This document shows positions 16,734-25,181 of a stretch of DNA of 64,000 nt, piece after piece. How positions within the stretch are numbered: position 1 is the stretch's first letter; the number at the start of each line of letters is the position of its first letter. Under the pieces are notes generated by a model, which searched no databases, had not been told where the DNA came from, and saw only the letters and a list, made by a program, of their open reading frames with translations. The position numbers and the translations under genes were made by a program. The DNA is taken from NCBI GenBank assembly GCA_035536185.1, contig DATLOM010000021.1:62001-126000 (forward strand), written 5' to 3'. The stretch is from GCA-2861595 sp035536185. GTDB lineage: Bacteria; Actinomycetota; Acidimicrobiia; Acidimicrobiales; GCA-2861595.

Positions 16734-17168
16734 GTGAGCAATCTAGAGTACGCGTGTCGCGAATGCAGCTTCGAGATTTACATCCCTATCGGTGCATTTG
16801 AATCGACCGTCGTTGGACTTTATGACGATAGAAGGTTTCCTGGCCGGTGCATCGTTGTGCTACGAGACCACTACGAGCACCTCGATCAAGTGCCTGAGCG
16901 GCTAGCCCTTGAGATGCAACGACTATGCACCGCCGTGGGCCGTACCTTACGTTCTGCGGGACTGGCGACGAGAGTGAACTATGCCGTCCTGGGAAACGAG
17001 CATCCGCACGTTCATACACATGTCATCCCCCGAGGCGGACCGAACGACCTAGTGCCCAAGCGCCCACCATGGCAGCACCCACACCCTGTGACGAAGTTGG
17101 CTCACGCCGAACGGACCGCCCTGCTGGACCTACTCAAAAGATCGCTTCACCAATTCGAGGCAGGCTAG
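16734..17168 (+). CDS. HIT-family nucleotide hydrolase/transferase
   Basis: 144 aa. HIT signature HPHVHTHVIP (HxHxH) in the C-terminal half supplies the catalytic histidine; an N-terminal CREC could bind zinc. HIT enzymes cleave nucleoside phosphoramidates, dinucleoside polyphosphates or AMP-protein linkages. The GTG start is 1 nt after the nucleotidyltransferase stop, so the two are translationally coupled. A pair that adds and removes a nucleotide is a plausible reading of this arrangement (inference). Confidence 0.85.
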   Translation: MSNLEYACRECSFEIYIPIGAFESTVVGLYDDRRFPGRCIVVLRDHYEHLDQVPERLALEMQRLCTAVGRTLRSAGLATRVNYAVLGNEHPHVHTHVIPRGGPNDLVPKRPPWQHPHPVTKLAHAERTALLDLLKRSLHQFEAG

Positions 17169-17419
17169 GCGGGCTGGCTTGTTCGCTCTAGCTTTATCTC
17201 GATCGGGATTGCGAGCTCATCTGCTATGGCCAGCGCAGTACGCAAGGGCCATCGGTCACGACTGAGTAGTACTTGGACGACGGCTGGAACGGCTCCGAGG
17301 CGCTTCGCCAAAGCCTCTGGCTCGTTGAGAAGCCCGCTCTCCTCGAGTACCGCCATGACAACGCGCTGAACCTCAGCTGACACCGCTCGTTCGATGCCAC
17401 CCGGGTCATGGCCGGTCAT
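17165..17419 (-). CDS. Small HTH-like protein
   Basis: 84 aa. Helical; the middle (EALAKRLGAVPAVVQVLLSR then WPLRTALAIADELAI) fits a helix-turn-helix of the Xre/lambda-repressor type. Its stop codon shares the CTAG at 17165-17168 with the stop of the convergent HIT gene. Upstream (17500-17513) lies an SOS box shared with the divergent gene. May be the regulator of the neighbouring module. Confidence 0.6.
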   Translation of the reverse strand: MTGHDPGGIERAVSAEVQRVVMAVLEESGLLNEPEALAKRLGAVPAVVQVLLSRDRWPLRTALAIADELAIPIEIKLERTSQPA

Positions 17420-17499
17420 GGTTCTCCCCCCACGGTGACAACAGTCGGTTCAGACGACTCAGGCGATTCGTACGGATGCACATCTCTCCTTCATTTAGC

Positions 17500-17513
17500 C
17501 GAACGTGTGTTCG
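17500..17513. promoter_or_regulatory. LexA (SOS) box CGAACGTGTGTTCG
   Basis: Exact match to the actinobacterial/Gram-positive SOS box CGAAC-RNRY-GTTCG. It lies between the divergent genes at 17419 (minus) and 17566 (plus), 81 bp and 52 bp from the respective starts. GATACT right after it could be a -10 for the plus-strand gene. Indicates DNA-damage control of one or both genes. Confidence 0.7.
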
Positions 17514-17565
17514 ATACTACACGTGCTGACAGCAGACGCTCCCCCCACCCATTTTTAGGCGATTT

Positions 17566-18048
17566 TTGACCCAGCGCCGCGGATGGTGGCTCGGGTTATC
17601 GCAGATATCGTTGAATATTGAGATGGCTGCGTCCATGGCCGGTGAGGCCCCTCAAGAATCAACCACTGGTGAGTACGGCTTCACCTCCAGTCAGGTCCGG
17701 AGCCTTCTCGACTGCAGCGACGGAACGGCCCGAAAGCTATGTCCGCCCACTCTCATGAGTCGCTCCGGGGTGCAGCTAGCGCCCCATGAAGTTGTTCGGC
17801 GGGTGCGCCAGGATCTCCTTCTCCGTCTCCGCGCACGAGAACTCGACCCTGCGGATGAGGCGCAACGGCCGGCAGCGCCCGACGGCGACGCAGTCGCAAC
17901 GCTTCAGGAACGAGTGATGGTGCTCGAGGAGCGCCTTCGGCTGATCAGTGCCGCACGAGCAGCGGCGCGTGAGGGGACCCGAATGGCGTTAGCTGAGGAG
18001 GACGCTTACCTGCAGGGCATGACGCTGGACCTGCGGCCTCCCCGCTGA
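17566..18048 (+). CDS. HTH + coiled-coil protein behind an SOS box
   Basis: Up to 160 aa from TTG 17566; an ATG at 17623 gives 141 aa and is equally possible. An HTH-like region (GFTSSQVRSLLDCSDGTARK) is followed by an Arg-rich stretch and a C-terminal helix (LQERVMVLEERLRLISAARA) likely to coil. The layout resembles the frameshifted protein at 337-724. Role unknown; a DNA-binding regulator or excision factor of an integrated element is plausible. Confidence 0.55.
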   Translation: MTQRRGWWLGLSQISLNIEMAASMAGEAPQESTTGEYGFTSSQVRSLLDCSDGTARKLCPPTLMSRSGVQLAPHEVVRRVRQDLLLRLRARELDPADEAQRPAAPDGDAVATLQERVMVLEERLRLISAARAAAREGTRMALAEEDAYLQGMTLDLRPPR

Positions 18049-18189
18049 CACAACTACCCCGAGGAGTGACTGGAATGACGACCGCTGCTCGCCACACAGG
18101 ATGGCTGTCACACCGTCGGGGGAGTATGGCCATGGTGTCATTATCGACGTTCGTCGTCTTCGGCGGGCAAGTCAACCCAGGAAGGGCCC

Positions 18190-18645
18190 ATGATCAACAC
18201 TTCTCCGGTGCACGAAGCGGGCCACGCTCTTGCCGCGCTGCTCCTGGGCTTGAACGTCACTGAGATGCTGTATAGCAACATCAACAATGCCTCAACCGAC
18301 GTAGCTAAGGAGGGTGTGGCTATCGCGGATCTCGGAGTCGTGGCGCTGGCCGGCCTAGCGGCTGTTGAGATCATCCATGGGGCGGGTGCTGAAGCGATGG
18401 AGGACCAGGAGGGTGCCGAGTGCGATCTCCCGAAGGCAAGGGCATACGCGACCGCGCTCGAGGAGAGCCCCGAGGCACAAGACTGTCTGCTTCACGAGTG
18501 GCGAGACAAGGCAACGACGCTGCTCCGGTCGCCCGGCATGCCGGAAGCCTTGGAGGCGCTCGGCGGCTTGCTCGTGCGCAGAGGGCGTTTGACTGGTGAC
18601 GACGTCCGGGAAGTCTTCGGCGGCCGCGTTCCGTCTGTTAAGTGA
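18190..18645 (+). CDS. Stand-alone M41 (FtsH-type) peptidase domain
   Basis: 151 aa, ATG 18190 with AGGAAGG at the right distance. Begins almost at once with the zinc motif VHEAGHALAALLLG. Then GLAAVEIIHG and CDLPKARAYATAL correspond to the FtsH stretch that carries the third zinc ligand (Asp), and EALGGLLVRRGRLTGDDV to its C-terminal helices. The AAA+ ATPase half of FtsH is absent, as are membrane spans. It must therefore act on unfolded or specific small substrates without ATP, or be presented substrate by a partner. Downstream of the SOS-box gene. Confidence 0.75.
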   Translation: MINTSPVHEAGHALAALLLGLNVTEMLYSNINNASTDVAKEGVAIADLGVVALAGLAAVEIIHGAGAEAMEDQEGAECDLPKARAYATALEESPEAQDCLLHEWRDKATTLLRSPGMPEALEALGGLLVRRGRLTGDDVREVFGGRVPSVK

Positions 18646-18663
18646 CCAGGCGAGGACATCGCG

Positions 18664-19521
18664 ATGACGTCTCCGAAGGGGTGGGCGAAACAGGCCGGCG
18701 CCTCCCGGCGCGTACTGCTAGTACTCGGTTTGGGGGTAGCGGGACTCTCGCTCCTCTTCCTCCTCGCGGTACTCGTCCTCACCGCTTGGCGGGTCGGGGC
18801 TCTGCCGTCGCAGTCGACGACTGAGACCGCGACCCAGCTCCAAGGAATCATTGCCGCCGTCAACCTCGTCTTGGTAGTGGTCTTGGCCGCAACGACCGTC
18901 TACTACGCCATCCAGAACAAGCGCATGGCCGACGAGATGCGGTCCGCCAGGGAATTCACCGTCCACCCGCGGATCGCTCTCGACCTCCCCTTCCTCGGAC
19001 CCTTCTACGTGTTGGTTCGGGTGGTCAACGTCGGTCTTGGCCCAGCGTTCGACGTGCGCCTCCGCTTGGTGTTCGAGGCCACGCCTGCTTCAGGAAGGCC
19101 CACTACAGAGCGTGAGTGGAGGACGCCCCTTCTCGCTCCCGGGCACCACCAAGACTTCGACGTGTCTGGGCCAGGCGGCGTACCCGTCACCTTCACAGAT
19201 CTCCCTAAAGAGTTCAGTCGGATCCGCCTCATCGGAACAATGTCGGACGGCCTCGGGAACTCATCCTCGATCGACGAGACAATGAGTGACCTCGCAGATT
19301 GGGTCCAGAGAATCAACTCCGCTGAGGCGCTTCTCCCGATTGACCACCTGGAGAAGGCCGCTGACTCCCTTGAGGAGATCAAGCGAACAGTCAAGTCGTG
19401 GAGCGCCATCAGCGGTGGCCTACGAGTGCGCACGGACCAAGACCTGGCTCGTGAGATGGAGAACGCTCGCAGGCGGCGCGACGAAATGGTCGAGCAGGAC
19501 CGTCCCGGCACTGGCCAGTGA
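18664..19521 (+). CDS. Two-TM membrane protein of unknown function
   Basis: 285 aa. Two membrane spans close to the N-terminus (VLLVLGLGVAGLSLLFLLAV and GIIAAVNLVLVVVLAATTVY), then a cytoplasmic domain with beta-rich character (HPRIALDL, YVLVRVVNVG) and a C-terminal helical, charged tail. This arrangement is common among uncharacterised accessory-region proteins. Starts 18 nt after the M41 gene and overlaps the next frame by GTGA, suggesting an operon. Confidence 0.65.
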   Translation: MTSPKGWAKQAGASRRVLLVLGLGVAGLSLLFLLAVLVLTAWRVGALPSQSTTETATQLQGIIAAVNLVLVVVLAATTVYYAIQNKRMADEMRSAREFTVHPRIALDLPFLGPFYVLVRVVNVGLGPAFDVRLRLVFEATPASGRPTTEREWRTPLLAPGHHQDFDVSGPGGVPVTFTDLPKEFSRIRLIGTMSDGLGNSSSIDETMSDLADWVQRINSAEALLPIDHLEKAADSLEEIKRTVKSWSAISGGLRVRTDQDLAREMENARRRRDEMVEQDRPGTGQ

Positions 19522-20891
19522 TACCCAGCGAGTGCGCCGCGTTCCGGATTTCGGCTGATCGCGTTCCAGGCTCTCCGGCCGACCGCTCAATGAGCAGCGA
19601 GTTCGCAGTTTTCTTCACCCCCTACGTCCCCTGGGGGGGAATCGCGGCTCTTTCGAGCCAACGCCGGTGCAGCGTAACGCCCGAGGCCACCCTCCGATCG
19701 CCCGTTGTCTATCCTCGGCCCCTGCCCCACCTCCGAGAAGATGCCGACGAGGTCCCCGGAGCGGGTGGAACATGGGGCATCTGGTCGGAGGAGCGTCGGC
19801 TGGCCACCGTCACCGTCGAACGACATGACGGGGGAGGCCCCCCGCTACTCGGTGTGCGAATCGTCCAGCCCCTCCAGTGCAGCAGCGAAGACGCCAGGCA
19901 GATCGTGGCCGGCGTAATCAGCCATGCCCGGGAGCTGCAGGTCCGTCATGTCGATCTCGACACCATCGACCCGCTCGTGCGCCACGAAGCCCGTCTGGCC
20001 GGTTTCGACGGCCCTCTCCGCCAGCCGCTGCGTGGGAACCTCGAGATCCTCCTGGGGCCGTCCCCGGGCGGGCCGGCGACGACCGAGCCCGAGGCGCTGG
20101 CCCGGGAGGTGGGGCGGCTTGCCGGCGTGCAGGTGACCGTGCGGCCGGCTGGGGGTTGGCTGGCCAAGCTGGCGCGGGGTGCCGTGGCCGGGTTCGGTGA
20201 CATGGTGAACCTGGTCGCCCAGGGCGGTGGCGGCGGCGGGGACTTCACCCTCGCCGTTCCCCACCGGGTCGATGTCCTGCCCGAGAGCCTGGCTCTGGCC
20301 GTGGACACCCTTCTCGGGATCCGTCGCCGCTTCGGCCGCGCCATCGACCACCTGCGGCTGGTGTCGTTCGACCACGCCAGCCACGGGCTGAAGGTGGGTA
20401 GCTACGCCGGCCAGGCCCAGACCAACGTCGGCATCATCCACCTCAACGCCTCCTACGCGCGGGCGGCAGAGCTCGAGGAGCAGCGCCGGCCCCACCCGGT
20501 ACTCGGCCCCGAATACCGCTTCTCAGGATCGACGATCCCGCCCTACAGCACCCTCGAACGCACCGCCGCCCACGAGGCATGGCACCAGATCGAGGGCGCC
20601 TTCGAAGCCCGTGTCTACAAGCGCAGCATCGAGATGCGCCGGCGCCTCGGGGCCCACTTCGGGGTGGAGACCCTGGAACATGCGATCCTCGGCCGCAAGC
20701 CCGACGCACCACCGGCGTGGAAGGCGGCCCAGGCGCGACTCGTGCAGGAGGTTTCGAACTACGGGGGCACCCTGCCGGGTGAGGCGACGGCGGAGATGTT
20801 CAAGGACTGGTGGTGTCCCATCGTGCCGGCATCGCCGGCGGTGCGGCTGTTCGGGCAGCTGGTGGAGGAGTACTTCCCGCCCCCGGATTGA
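19518..20891 (+). CDS. Zincin-like conserved hypothetical (HEAWH)
   Basis: Up to 457 aa from GTG 19518 (overlapping the previous stop) or 433 aa from ATG 19590; the first 60 residues look non-homologous, so the true N-terminus is unsure. The central and C-terminal part is well structured. RTAAHEAWHQIE has the HExxH zinc-peptidase motif; no signal peptide is seen. A Gly-rich GGGGGGD loop sits mid-protein. GC content returns here to that of the core chromosome. Peptidase function is a motif-level inference. Confidence 0.7.
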   Translation: MIPSECAAFRISADRVPGSPADRSMSSEFAVFFTPYVPWGGIAALSSQRRCSVTPEATLRSPVVYPRPLPHLREDADEVPGAGGTWGIWSEERRLATVTVERHDGGGPPLLGVRIVQPLQCSSEDARQIVAGVISHARELQVRHVDLDTIDPLVRHEARLAGFDGPLRQPLRGNLEILLGPSPGGPATTEPEALAREVGRLAGVQVTVRPAGGWLAKLARGAVAGFGDMVNLVAQGGGGGGDFTLAVPHRVDVLPESLALAVDTLLGIRRRFGRAIDHLRLVSFDHASHGLKVGSYAGQAQTNVGIIHLNASYARAAELEEQRRPHPVLGPEYRFSGSTIPPYSTLERTAAHEAWHQIEGAFEARVYKRSIEMRRRLGAHFGVETLEHAILGRKPDAPPAWKAAQARLVQEVSNYGGTLPGEATAEMFKDWWCPIVPASPAVRLFGQLVEEYFPPPD

Positions 20892-20921
20892 AGGTGCCGG
20901 GGGCGCGGGTAGAGGGGCGGT

Positions 20922-21092
20922 GTGGATGACGAGGAGCTCGAGCCGGACGACGAAGACCAGGGTGTTCTCGACCGGCTGCGCCAGATGCCGGTAGGGGTGA
21001 CCGACCCGAACATCATCGGTGACGCCGGGCCCACCGACATTCCCCCCGGCAGCGATCCTCCGCTCCCCGCGGAGGACGACGGCGTTCCCTAG
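20922..21092 (+). CDS. Small acidic protein
   Basis: 56 aa from GTG 20922: MDDEELEPDDEDQGVLDRLR at the start and many Asp/Glu/Pro throughout. Good actinobacterial codon bias. It ends in a CTAG shared with the stop of the convergent gene. No family recognised. Confidence 0.45.
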   Translation: MDDEELEPDDEDQGVLDRLRQMPVGVTDPNIIGDAGPTDIPPGSDPPLPAEDDGVP

Positions 21093-22096
21093 GCCGAGCC
21101 CGCTCCCAACGACTCGGGGCGCCCGAAGGCGGCGGCCCGGACGCCGCGCAGCGCCAGCTCCTGAAGGAAGGGCAAGGGGTCCTCGACCATCTCGGCCAGA
21201 CCGCTGGCGCCTGACCGGGCGAGGAGGCCCCGCATGGCCCAGTCGGCAGCCACGCCGGCGACCGTCCCGGCGGCCACCGCCGGGCGGTCGAGGGCGCCGA
21301 GCACCCGCACATCGGTCGCCTGGCCCCGCCGCCCCCGCACCTCGACCCGTAGGGCGCCAAGGGTGCCCTCCGGGTGAGGCCGGCGCATCATGGGCAGGCG
21401 CGCCGTCAACCGGTCACGGCGGGATGCGGCCACCCGGGCAGTGACCCTCGTCACACCTGGGAAGGCGGGCACGAGCACTAGGGGGTCGGGCGCCGCCGCG
21501 TGGTAGCAGTCGCGGGAACCGATGGGGTCGGGGAACCAGGCCAGCTCCCGGCCGGAGCCGCCCCGTCTCGTGGTCCACACCCCGTCCCGCCACTCCGGGC
21601 CGTCGGCCCCCCGGGCGGCGTGGTGGTGCTCCGCACAGGCAGGGCCGCCCGTGCCCGACTTGGCCACGTGCACCTCCTCCACACGATCGAAGCCCGCGGC
21701 CGCGTGCTTGGCCAGCAGGCAACCCAAACCGGGCGCGAAGGCCGCTCCGACGACGACGCTGCGATCCCGGCGGCGGGCCTCCTCGTCGAGCGCGAGCAGG
21801 CCCCGCACCTCGGCGAGGTCGTCGGCGATCGATACGACGTGGGCACCGGCGGCCAGCGCCGCCGCCGCCATGGGCGCGTGCCCGCTCGGCAGAGCGAGCA
21901 CCACCACGGCGGCAGCGTCGAGGGCATCCGAGCCCCACGACCCGACGGCCGCCGGCGGGCCCAGCGACGCGGCCACGGCGTCGGACCGCGCTCGGTCGGT
22001 GTCGATCACCACCAGCTCCGTAGACGCTCCCGGCGTAAGTACCTGGCGCGCCGCCCGGGCGCCCACCGCCCCCAGCCCGGCTACTACGACCTTCAC
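21089..22096 (-). CDS. Saccharopine dehydrogenase-like oxidoreductase
   Basis: 335 aa. N-terminal Rossmann fold with VVVAGLGAVGARAARQVL and an acidic residue closing the second strand (VVIDTD), then AAVVVLALPSGH and the C-terminal domain. Resembles NAD(P)-binding saccharopine dehydrogenase/homospermidine synthase-like proteins. Substrate unknown. Monocistronic, convergent with the small acidic gene. Confidence 0.75.
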   Translation of the reverse strand: MKVVVAGLGAVGARAARQVLTPGASTELVVIDTDRARSDAVAASLGPPAAVGSWGSDALDAAAVVVLALPSGHAPMAAAALAAGAHVVSIADDLAEVRGLLALDEEARRRDRSVVVGAAFAPGLGCLLAKHAAAGFDRVEEVHVAKSGTGGPACAEHHHAARGADGPEWRDGVWTTRRGGSGRELAWFPDPIGSRDCYHAAAPDPLVLVPAFPGVTRVTARVAASRRDRLTARLPMMRRPHPEGTLGALRVEVRGRRGQATDVRVLGALDRPAVAAGTVAGVAADWAMRGLLARSGASGLAEMVEDPLPFLQELALRGVRAAAFGRPESLGAGSA

Positions 22097-22287
22097 TACC
22101 GGAGATCCGGCCCCGAGAGCTCGTGCCAGGCCCCGCCCGGTGTCGGTGTCGACGTGGCGCTGTTCCTGCGGGAGCGCAGCGCGGCGGTGGCGGCACTAGC
22201 CACGCTGACAACGATCAGTACCCGCCGGACCACCTTCACGCTTCGCACGTGGACACCCTACCGGGGCCCTGTGCCAGGCCCTCCGGC

Positions 22288-23763
22288 TCAGGCATCCGGC
22301 GGGCAATTCTTGCCCTTGCCCTGGGACCGGCAGCTCGGGGACGGCACCGTGGGGCCAATGGTGGTCGTGGGGGGCCCAGCAGGCGTAGTCGTCACGACGG
22401 GGGGCAGGGGAGCTGTCGTTGGTGGGGCGGTCGTCGGTGAAGGCAACGGTGTTGGCTCCGGCGCCGGCGCAGCCAACGGTTCGACGGCCGGTGGGCCCGC
22501 TGCCGGCGGAACGGTCGGGGCCGGGGGTACGGGCGCGGGCGGCAGCGTCACCCGCGGCGCCGTCACACGGGGAAGCGTCGGGACTGTCCTCCTCGGGAGC
22601 AGCCTCGAGGGACCGACGGATCCTGCCTCGGGTCTCGTGGTCGACTGCGCTGGCGTAGTCCCGTCCGCGGAGTCGGGCCGCTCGACCGGCACCGGCTCCC
22701 CGCCGGCCATCTCCGGCCAGAGCGGGACCTCAGGAGCGGGCTCCAGCCCCCGCGTCCGTCCGGACGCCTTCCTGATGCGCTCGAGCAGCTGCAGGCCGGA
22801 CCAGTCGCCGACCTCCAGGCGGCGCAGGCCCAGGCGAGCATCGTCACTGCTCACCAACGGGACCTTCTCCTGGTCGTCCTGGTGGAAGGCGACGTGATAA
22901 CGACGAGCCACCTCCTCGGCCAGCACCTTGCGGATGCCGGGGTGGTTGGTGCGCTCCGCCCCGTAGGCGCCGAACGGATAGGCGAAGGCCACCGGCCGAC
23001 GTCCGACGTGGCCCTCGATGGCGGTGCTGGCCCTGCGAAGATCAACGCGTACGCGGAGCCGGTACTCGTCGAGGGACTCACCGGGTGAGAGGCTGGTGAG
23101 GGCCGGAAGTTCGCTGCCGGCAGCGGTCTCCTGCTCATGGTGAAGTCCCGAGGTGTGCGACTGGAGGTCCCAGCGCCCCGAGCGGGCGTAGCCCTCCAGC
23201 TTCTCCCACGAGGCGTAGTAGATGCCCGGCTTCTCGGCCGCGCCGGTGATCACGAACATGGTGGCGACCATCCCCGCTTCGGCGAGAAGAGGGTCGGCGA
23301 ACATCATGGCGTCGGTACGGCCGTCGTCGAAGGAGATCATCACCGCCTTGGCGGGGAGAGGACGACCGCCGCTGAAGGCGGCGGCAACCTGGGCGGCGGT
23401 GACGGCGCGCATGCCGGCGGCACGCAGGATCGCCAGGTGCTCGGCGAAGCGCTCGGGGGATACGACGAACCCGCCGTCGCCGTCGGAAGCGGACCCGATG
23501 CCGTGGTAGGCGAGGGCCATGACCGGCCCCTGGTACTTCGGCGCCGCCGAGATGGCGGCGGCAAGCTCGGCCTTGGTGAGTTCCGGCAGGGAGGGGGGCC
23601 TGAGGGCGACCGACGCCCGATCCCGCACCAGCCGTCCCTCGGGGGTGAGGTTGGCGTAGGCGACGAACGGGAGCGCGGAGAGGGGGATGGCGATCAAGCC
23701 GGAGACGACCTGGCGCAGCCGCGGGCGAAGCGCCCTCGAACGGGTGGACGAGGCGCCGCTCAT
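22288..23763 (-). CDS. Membrane-anchored polysaccharide deacetylase (NodB, CE4)
   Basis: 491 aa. N-terminal membrane span (QVVSGLIAIPLSALPFVAYA), then a NodB domain with ISFDDGRTD and the metal-binding SHTSGLHHE, and RPVAFAYPFGAY. A Pro/Thr-rich tail of about 130 residues follows, probably in the wall. CE4 enzymes remove N-acetyl groups from beta-1,4-GlcNAc polymers. The ATG overlaps the glycosyltransferase stop by ATGA, so it should act on that polymer. Confidence 0.9.
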   Translation of the reverse strand: MSGASSTRSRALRPRLRQVVSGLIAIPLSALPFVAYANLTPEGRLVRDRASVALRPPSLPELTKAELAAAISAAPKYQGPVMALAYHGIGSASDGDGGFVVSPERFAEHLAILRAAGMRAVTAAQVAAAFSGGRPLPAKAVMISFDDGRTDAMMFADPLLAEAGMVATMFVITGAAEKPGIYYASWEKLEGYARSGRWDLQSHTSGLHHEQETAAGSELPALTSLSPGESLDEYRLRVRVDLRRASTAIEGHVGRRPVAFAYPFGAYGAERTNHPGIRKVLAEEVARRYHVAFHQDDQEKVPLVSSDDARLGLRRLEVGDWSGLQLLERIRKASGRTRGLEPAPEVPLWPEMAGGEPVPVERPDSADGTTPAQSTTRPEAGSVGPSRLLPRRTVPTLPRVTAPRVTLPPAPVPPAPTVPPAAGPPAVEPLAAPAPEPTPLPSPTTAPPTTAPLPPVVTTTPAGPPTTTIGPTVPSPSCRSQGKGKNCPPDA

Positions 23764-25181
23764 ACGTCCGACCGGACCGGCTCGACGGCCCCCTCCCGCC
23801 GGCCATGCTCGTAATCCTCAGGTGTACCGAATCGTTCCGGCCGCACGGCGTCGCGCCTCTCGGGTGGCAAGGCGACGACGAGCTCGGGGTCGACCTTTGC
23901 GTGCTCCACGGTGGATGCGCGGGTGCCCCACCGGGTGTCGCGCATGGTGAGAATGCCCCAGTAGGTCTGGAAGACCAGCACGCTCATGTAGAGGGCCACG
24001 AAGGTCATTCCGTGGTACCACAGGCCGTCGTGGCGCTTGAACGCGTAGAACAGCGAGTAGAGCAGCGCCATGGCGTAGGTGCCGATGATGTAGAACCAGA
24101 GCCCCCCCGGCTGGCCACCGACGAGCCGGCCGGCAACGGCATGCAACACGACCCACGGCGCCATGAACGGGAAGGCGATGGAGGCGTAGGTGAACACTGC
24201 GGCCACCGGGTTCTTCCTCCAGAAGTAGCGCAGAACCTGTAGCGACTCGCGGAGCCATGACTTCTTCCAGCGCAGCTGCTGTCGGAAGAAGACCCGCAAG
24301 GAGTCCGGGGCGACGGTCTCCGCCCGGGCCGACGCCTGGTAGACGACGCGGTGGCTGGCCAGGATGCGGTTGGTCAGCGCCCGGTCGTCGCCGAAGGTGG
24401 CGGGCCGGCCCAGGAAGGTCTGGAACTCCCAGGCATCCAGCAGGGGGAGCACGACACTCCGCCGGTAGGCGGCACAGCATCCCGAGGCGCAGGTGACCGT
24501 GCCCGCCAGCAGCGACTCCGCGCCCTTTATCACCCGGAAGGCCGAGAAGTAGCGGACCTGTTGCATCTTGGTGATCCAGTTGACCGAGTGGTTCCGGACA
24601 TCGGCGTGACCCACCACGGCCCCGACCCGCTGGTCGGCGAAGGGTGCCACGATGGCCGTCAGCGCGTCGGGGTCGAGGTACGAGTCGGAGTCGACGAAGC
24701 ACAGGATCTCGCCCCGTGCCCGGCGGATTCCCTCGGCCATGGCCGCTCGCTTGCCGTAGTTGCGGCCGAGGGTCACCGCATACAGCCCCGGCCACCGGGC
24801 CTTGGCCTCCTGAATGCGTTCCCACGTGGCATCGGTGGACCCGTCGTCGACCACGATGACCTCGAAGAGAGCCGCCGGGTAGTCGACGGCCAGGCAGGAG
24901 GCAATCGTCCCGATGATCCCGTCCTCCTCGTTGAAGCCGGGGACGACGATCGACACCGTCGGCCGATGCTGGCGGTCGGGAGCGGATCGGTAGAAGAGGG
25001 CCAGGACGAAGCGGCCCAGCACGTAGAAGACGACGGCGATGGAGTAGGAGGCGAACAGCGGGTCCCGGCCCAACGTGGCAAAAGTGAGGTCCTTGGTGAG
25101 CCATATGAAGCCCAGGATGAGCACGGCGTAGGCGGCGACAACCACCTTGAGGATGCCCCGGAGCAGCCGCTGGAGGATCAA
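23760..25181 (-). CDS. GT2 processive glycosyltransferase (hyaluronan/NodC-like)
   Basis: 473 aa from TTG 25181, which overlaps the dehydrogenase stop by TTGA; a longer frame exists but runs through that gene. Membrane spans at both ends; GT-A domain with VVDDGSTD, DSDSYLD, GDDRALTNR and the processivity motif QQLRW. Domain order matches HasA/NodC/IcaA synthases that extrude a beta-linked polysaccharide while making it. Second gene of a three-gene overlapping operon. Confidence 0.9.
   Translation of the reverse strand: MILQRLLRGILKVVVAAYAVLILGFIWLTKDLTFATLGRDPLFASYSIAVVFYVLGRFVLALFYRSAPDRQHRPTVSIVVPGFNEEDGIIGTIASCLAVDYPAALFEVIVVDDGSTDATWERIQEAKARWPGLYAVTLGRNYGKRAAMAEGIRRARGEILCFVDSDSYLDPDALTAIVAPFADQRVGAVVGHADVRNHSVNWITKMQQVRYFSAFRVIKGAESLLAGTVTCASGCCAAYRRSVVLPLLDAWEFQTFLGRPATFGDDRALTNRILASHRVVYQASARAETVAPDSLRVFFRQQLRWKKSWLRESLQVLRYFWRKNPVAAVFTYASIAFPFMAPWVVLHAVAGRLVGGQPGGLWFYIIGTYAMALLYSLFYAFKRHDGLWYHGMTFVALYMSVLVFQTYWGILTMRDTRWGTRASTVEHAKVDPELVVALPPERRDAVRPERFGTPEDYEHGRREGAVEPVRSDV

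Noticed and set aside
18066..18263. 65-codon frame between the SOS-box gene and the M41 gene
   Set aside because: Overlaps the well-supported M41 start, lacks family signal and good ribosome-binding site.
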